Assembly (NCBI GenBank): GCA_037447335.1
Contig: JBBIGV010000004.1
Span: 1-64,000, forward strand
Length of the DNA: 64,000 nucleotides
Direction: 5' to 3'
Source: JBBIGV01 sp037447335
Lineage (GTDB): Bacteria > Bacteroidota > Ignavibacteria > Ignavibacteriales > Ignavibacteriaceae
In this document: piece after piece, positions 62,871 through 64,000 of the stretch
How the letters are laid out: every line of letters starts with the position of its first letter
Position numbering within the stretch: the first letter of the stretch is position 1
Notes under the pieces: model-generated
Told to the model about the DNA's origin: nothing
What the model saw: only the letters and a program-made list of their open reading frames with translations
Databases searched by the model: none
Position numbers and translations under genes: made by a program

Positions 62871-62904
62871 AAGGAGTGCTGCTAAACGGGCACTCCTTTT
62901 TTAT
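62871..62904 (+). terminator. Rho-independent terminator after flgE
   Basis: 9-bp perfect stem AAGGAGTGC (62871-62879) and GCACTCCTT (62890-62898), running into TTTTTTAT. Confidence 0.9.
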
Positions 62905-62986
62905 AATAATCAACCATCTGCACAATAATAACCACTACAATATGTAAGCTGTTTGCATTTCGAATTATTCAAAACATTTATTTTTA

Positions 62987-63002
62987 TGGCATATCTATTG
63001 TT
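62987..63002 (+). promoter_or_regulatory. Probable sigma-54 promoter of fliL
   Basis: TGGCATATCTATTGTT fits TGGCAYG-N4-TTGCA at TGGCA, exact spacing and TTG; the -12 GC is GT. It ends 22 bases before the fliL ATG and lies right after the flgE terminator, which supports a functional promoter. Confidence 0.6.
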
Positions 63003-63024
63003 TTTAAGTAAATAAAAAAATGCT

Positions 63025-63555
63025 ATGAAAGAAAATCTAAAAGAAGAATCAGGCAAAGAGACAAAGGAGGGAAATCCCTTGTTAAAAAAATTACTGATTG
63101 CGGTTCCGCTTTTCATAATTCAATTAGTCGCAGTTTATTTTATAACTGCAAATTTTTTATTCGATGAATCACACTCTTCCTCAAAAGAAATGCTTACTGG
63201 TAATCCTGGCAGCGGTAATGGGAATGAAATGGTTATACAAGATTCGGAACCCGGAAAATTTGTATATCCACTGGATGATATTATTATCAACCCGGCAGAT
63301 ACAGATGGTAAGAGGCTTTTACTTGTATCATTAGGGCTGGATTTGAACAGCAAACAGCAACGCGACCTGCTCAGAGAGCGTGAAGTGATTTTAAAGGATA
63401 AAGTTATTTCTATACTCTCATCTAAAAGGATTGAACAGCTAAACAGCAGCAGCAGCAAAGATTCTATAAGAATTGAACTTACAAATGAACTTAACAACAT
63501 GCAGCTCGGGGGAAAAATCAACAGAATTTATTTCAGCAAATTTATAATTCAATAG
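63025..63555 (+). CDS. fliL: Flagellar basal-body-associated protein FliL
   Basis: 176 residues. A cytoplasmic basic N-terminus, one membrane helix (about 26-46) and a periplasmic domain (PLDDIIINPADTDGKRLLLVSLGLDL, then LLREREVILKDKVISILSS). FliL supports the stator around the rotor. It is the first gene after the terminator, one base from fliM. Confidence 0.88.
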   Translation: MKENLKEESGKETKEGNPLLKKLLIAVPLFIIQLVAVYFITANFLFDESHSSSKEMLTGNPGSGNGNEMVIQDSEPGKFVYPLDDIIINPADTDGKRLLLVSLGLDLNSKQQRDLLREREVILKDKVISILSSKRIEQLNSSSSKDSIRIELTNELNNMQLGGKINRIYFSKFIIQ

Positions 63556-63556
63556 G

Positions 63557-64000
63557 ATGTCGGAAGGACTTTCACTTAAAGAAATTGAGCAGCTTGAGCA
63601 GAAAGTAAAAAATAGTATTCCATCGTTAAATGGTTCTGCTAAAGAAACTGCACCGTTTGATTTCAGGCTGCCGGTAAGGATTTCAGACACACATCTGAAA
63701 ATACTTAAAAATACATTCAACTATACTGCAGAAAATCTTTCTGCTTTTTTTTCTGCCCGGTTGCAGACTCAGGTCAACATCAAATTATCGTCAACCGATC
63801 AGATTTACTATTCTGAGTATATCCCCTCTGTTGCTTGTCCATCCTGCATTTATATATTCCGTATAGCTGACAGCGAAGCAAAGGGATTGATCGTATTAAA
63901 TACAGAACTTGCCTTTTCACTTATCGACAAAATGCTGGGTGGAACCGGGAATCCGGCAAAACATACAAACGAAATTACTTTAATTGAGCAGCGACTTCTT
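63557..64000 (+). CDS. fliM: Flagellar motor switch protein FliM, cut by the window end
   Basis: 148 codons up to the window edge, with the start preceded by AGG. The opening LSLKEIEQLEQKV is followed by FDFRLPVRISDTHLKILKNTF and by ALLGG-like LIDKMLGGTGNP, as in FliM. The C-terminal part is not in the window. The N-terminal CheY-binding signature LSQxEIDALL appears here only as a loose LSLKEIEQLE. Place after fliL supports FliM rather than FliN. Confidence 0.85.
   Translation, partial: MSEGLSLKEIEQLEQKVKNSIPSLNGSAKETAPFDFRLPVRISDTHLKILKNTFNYTAENLSAFFSARLQTQVNIKLSSTDQIYYSEYIPSVACPSCIYIFRIADSEAKGLIVLNTELAFSLIDKMLGGTGNPAKHTNEITLIEQRLL

Noticed and set aside
1..64000. CRISPR arrays, tRNA, rRNA and insertion-sequence transposases
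   Set aside because: No regularly spaced direct repeats, cloverleaf-like sequence, rRNA or transposase motifs were seen while reading.

Overview
The window looks like a chromosomal segment from a low-GC, Gram-negative, flagellated bacterium of the Bacteroidetes/Chlorobi side of the tree. My best guess is an Ignavibacteria-type organism. This rests on gene content only: an outer-membrane TonB-receptor-like protein, an S9 prolyl oligopeptidase, BshC (bacillithiol), a malic enzyme-phosphotransacetylase fusion, carboxypeptidase-regulatory lipoproteins, and a full flagellar system. No rRNA, tRNA, CRISPR array or intact insertion sequence was seen.

Bases 1-33,000 are mostly housekeeping and envelope genes in short operons. 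In order they include: a small membrane protein; a HEAT-repeat gene broken by an in-frame stop; a nested palindromic repeat; a MATE exporter; a convergent minus-strand set (eIF-2B-like protein, S9 peptidase, DnaQ/GIY-YIG/UvrC-like fusion); a DUF433/DUF5615 toxin-antitoxin-like pair whose second gene carries two amber stops; ymdB, an orphan DNA methyltransferase, folD, deoC, a HicB-like ORF and trmH; aroA and a UgpC-type ATPase; bshC; a radical SAM / flippase-like / glycosyltransferase operon; a Trp/Tyr-rich DUF6600-type secreted protein; a YhhQ-type transporter; maeB; sixA; three minus-strand envelope genes; a curlin-like repeat protein; and a GDP-mannose pyrophosphorylase.

Bases 33,286-43,730 form a filament module. 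A 1748-residue protein joins a duplicated short motif, a nucleotidyltransferase-like domain, a protein-kinase-like domain, TPRs, one GT2 and two GT4 domains. It is followed by a GT2-TPR protein, then flagellin behind a near-consensus sigma-28 promoter, then fliS, fliD, a FliT-position gene and flgM. The arrangement suggests dedicated flagellin glycosylation and is the most interesting part of the window.

Bases 43,958-50,199 are a signalling cluster: two soluble histidine kinases, an NtrC-type sigma-54 activator, a REC-HDOD protein and a REC protein with a degenerate HD-GYP domain. Bases 51,093 to the end hold the basal-body/export/hook operon: flgB, flgC, a small ORF, fliE, fliF, fliG, fliH, fliI, fliJ, a motE-like gene, fliK, flgD, a TIGR02530-type gene, flgE, fliL and a truncated fliM. 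It starts at an excellent -24/-12 (sigma-54) promoter, with a second, weaker one before fliL. With the NtrC regulator, FlgM and the sigma-28 flagellin promoter, the window shows a tiered cascade: kinase/NtrC and sigma-54 for hook-basal body genes, then FlgM/sigma-28 for the filament.
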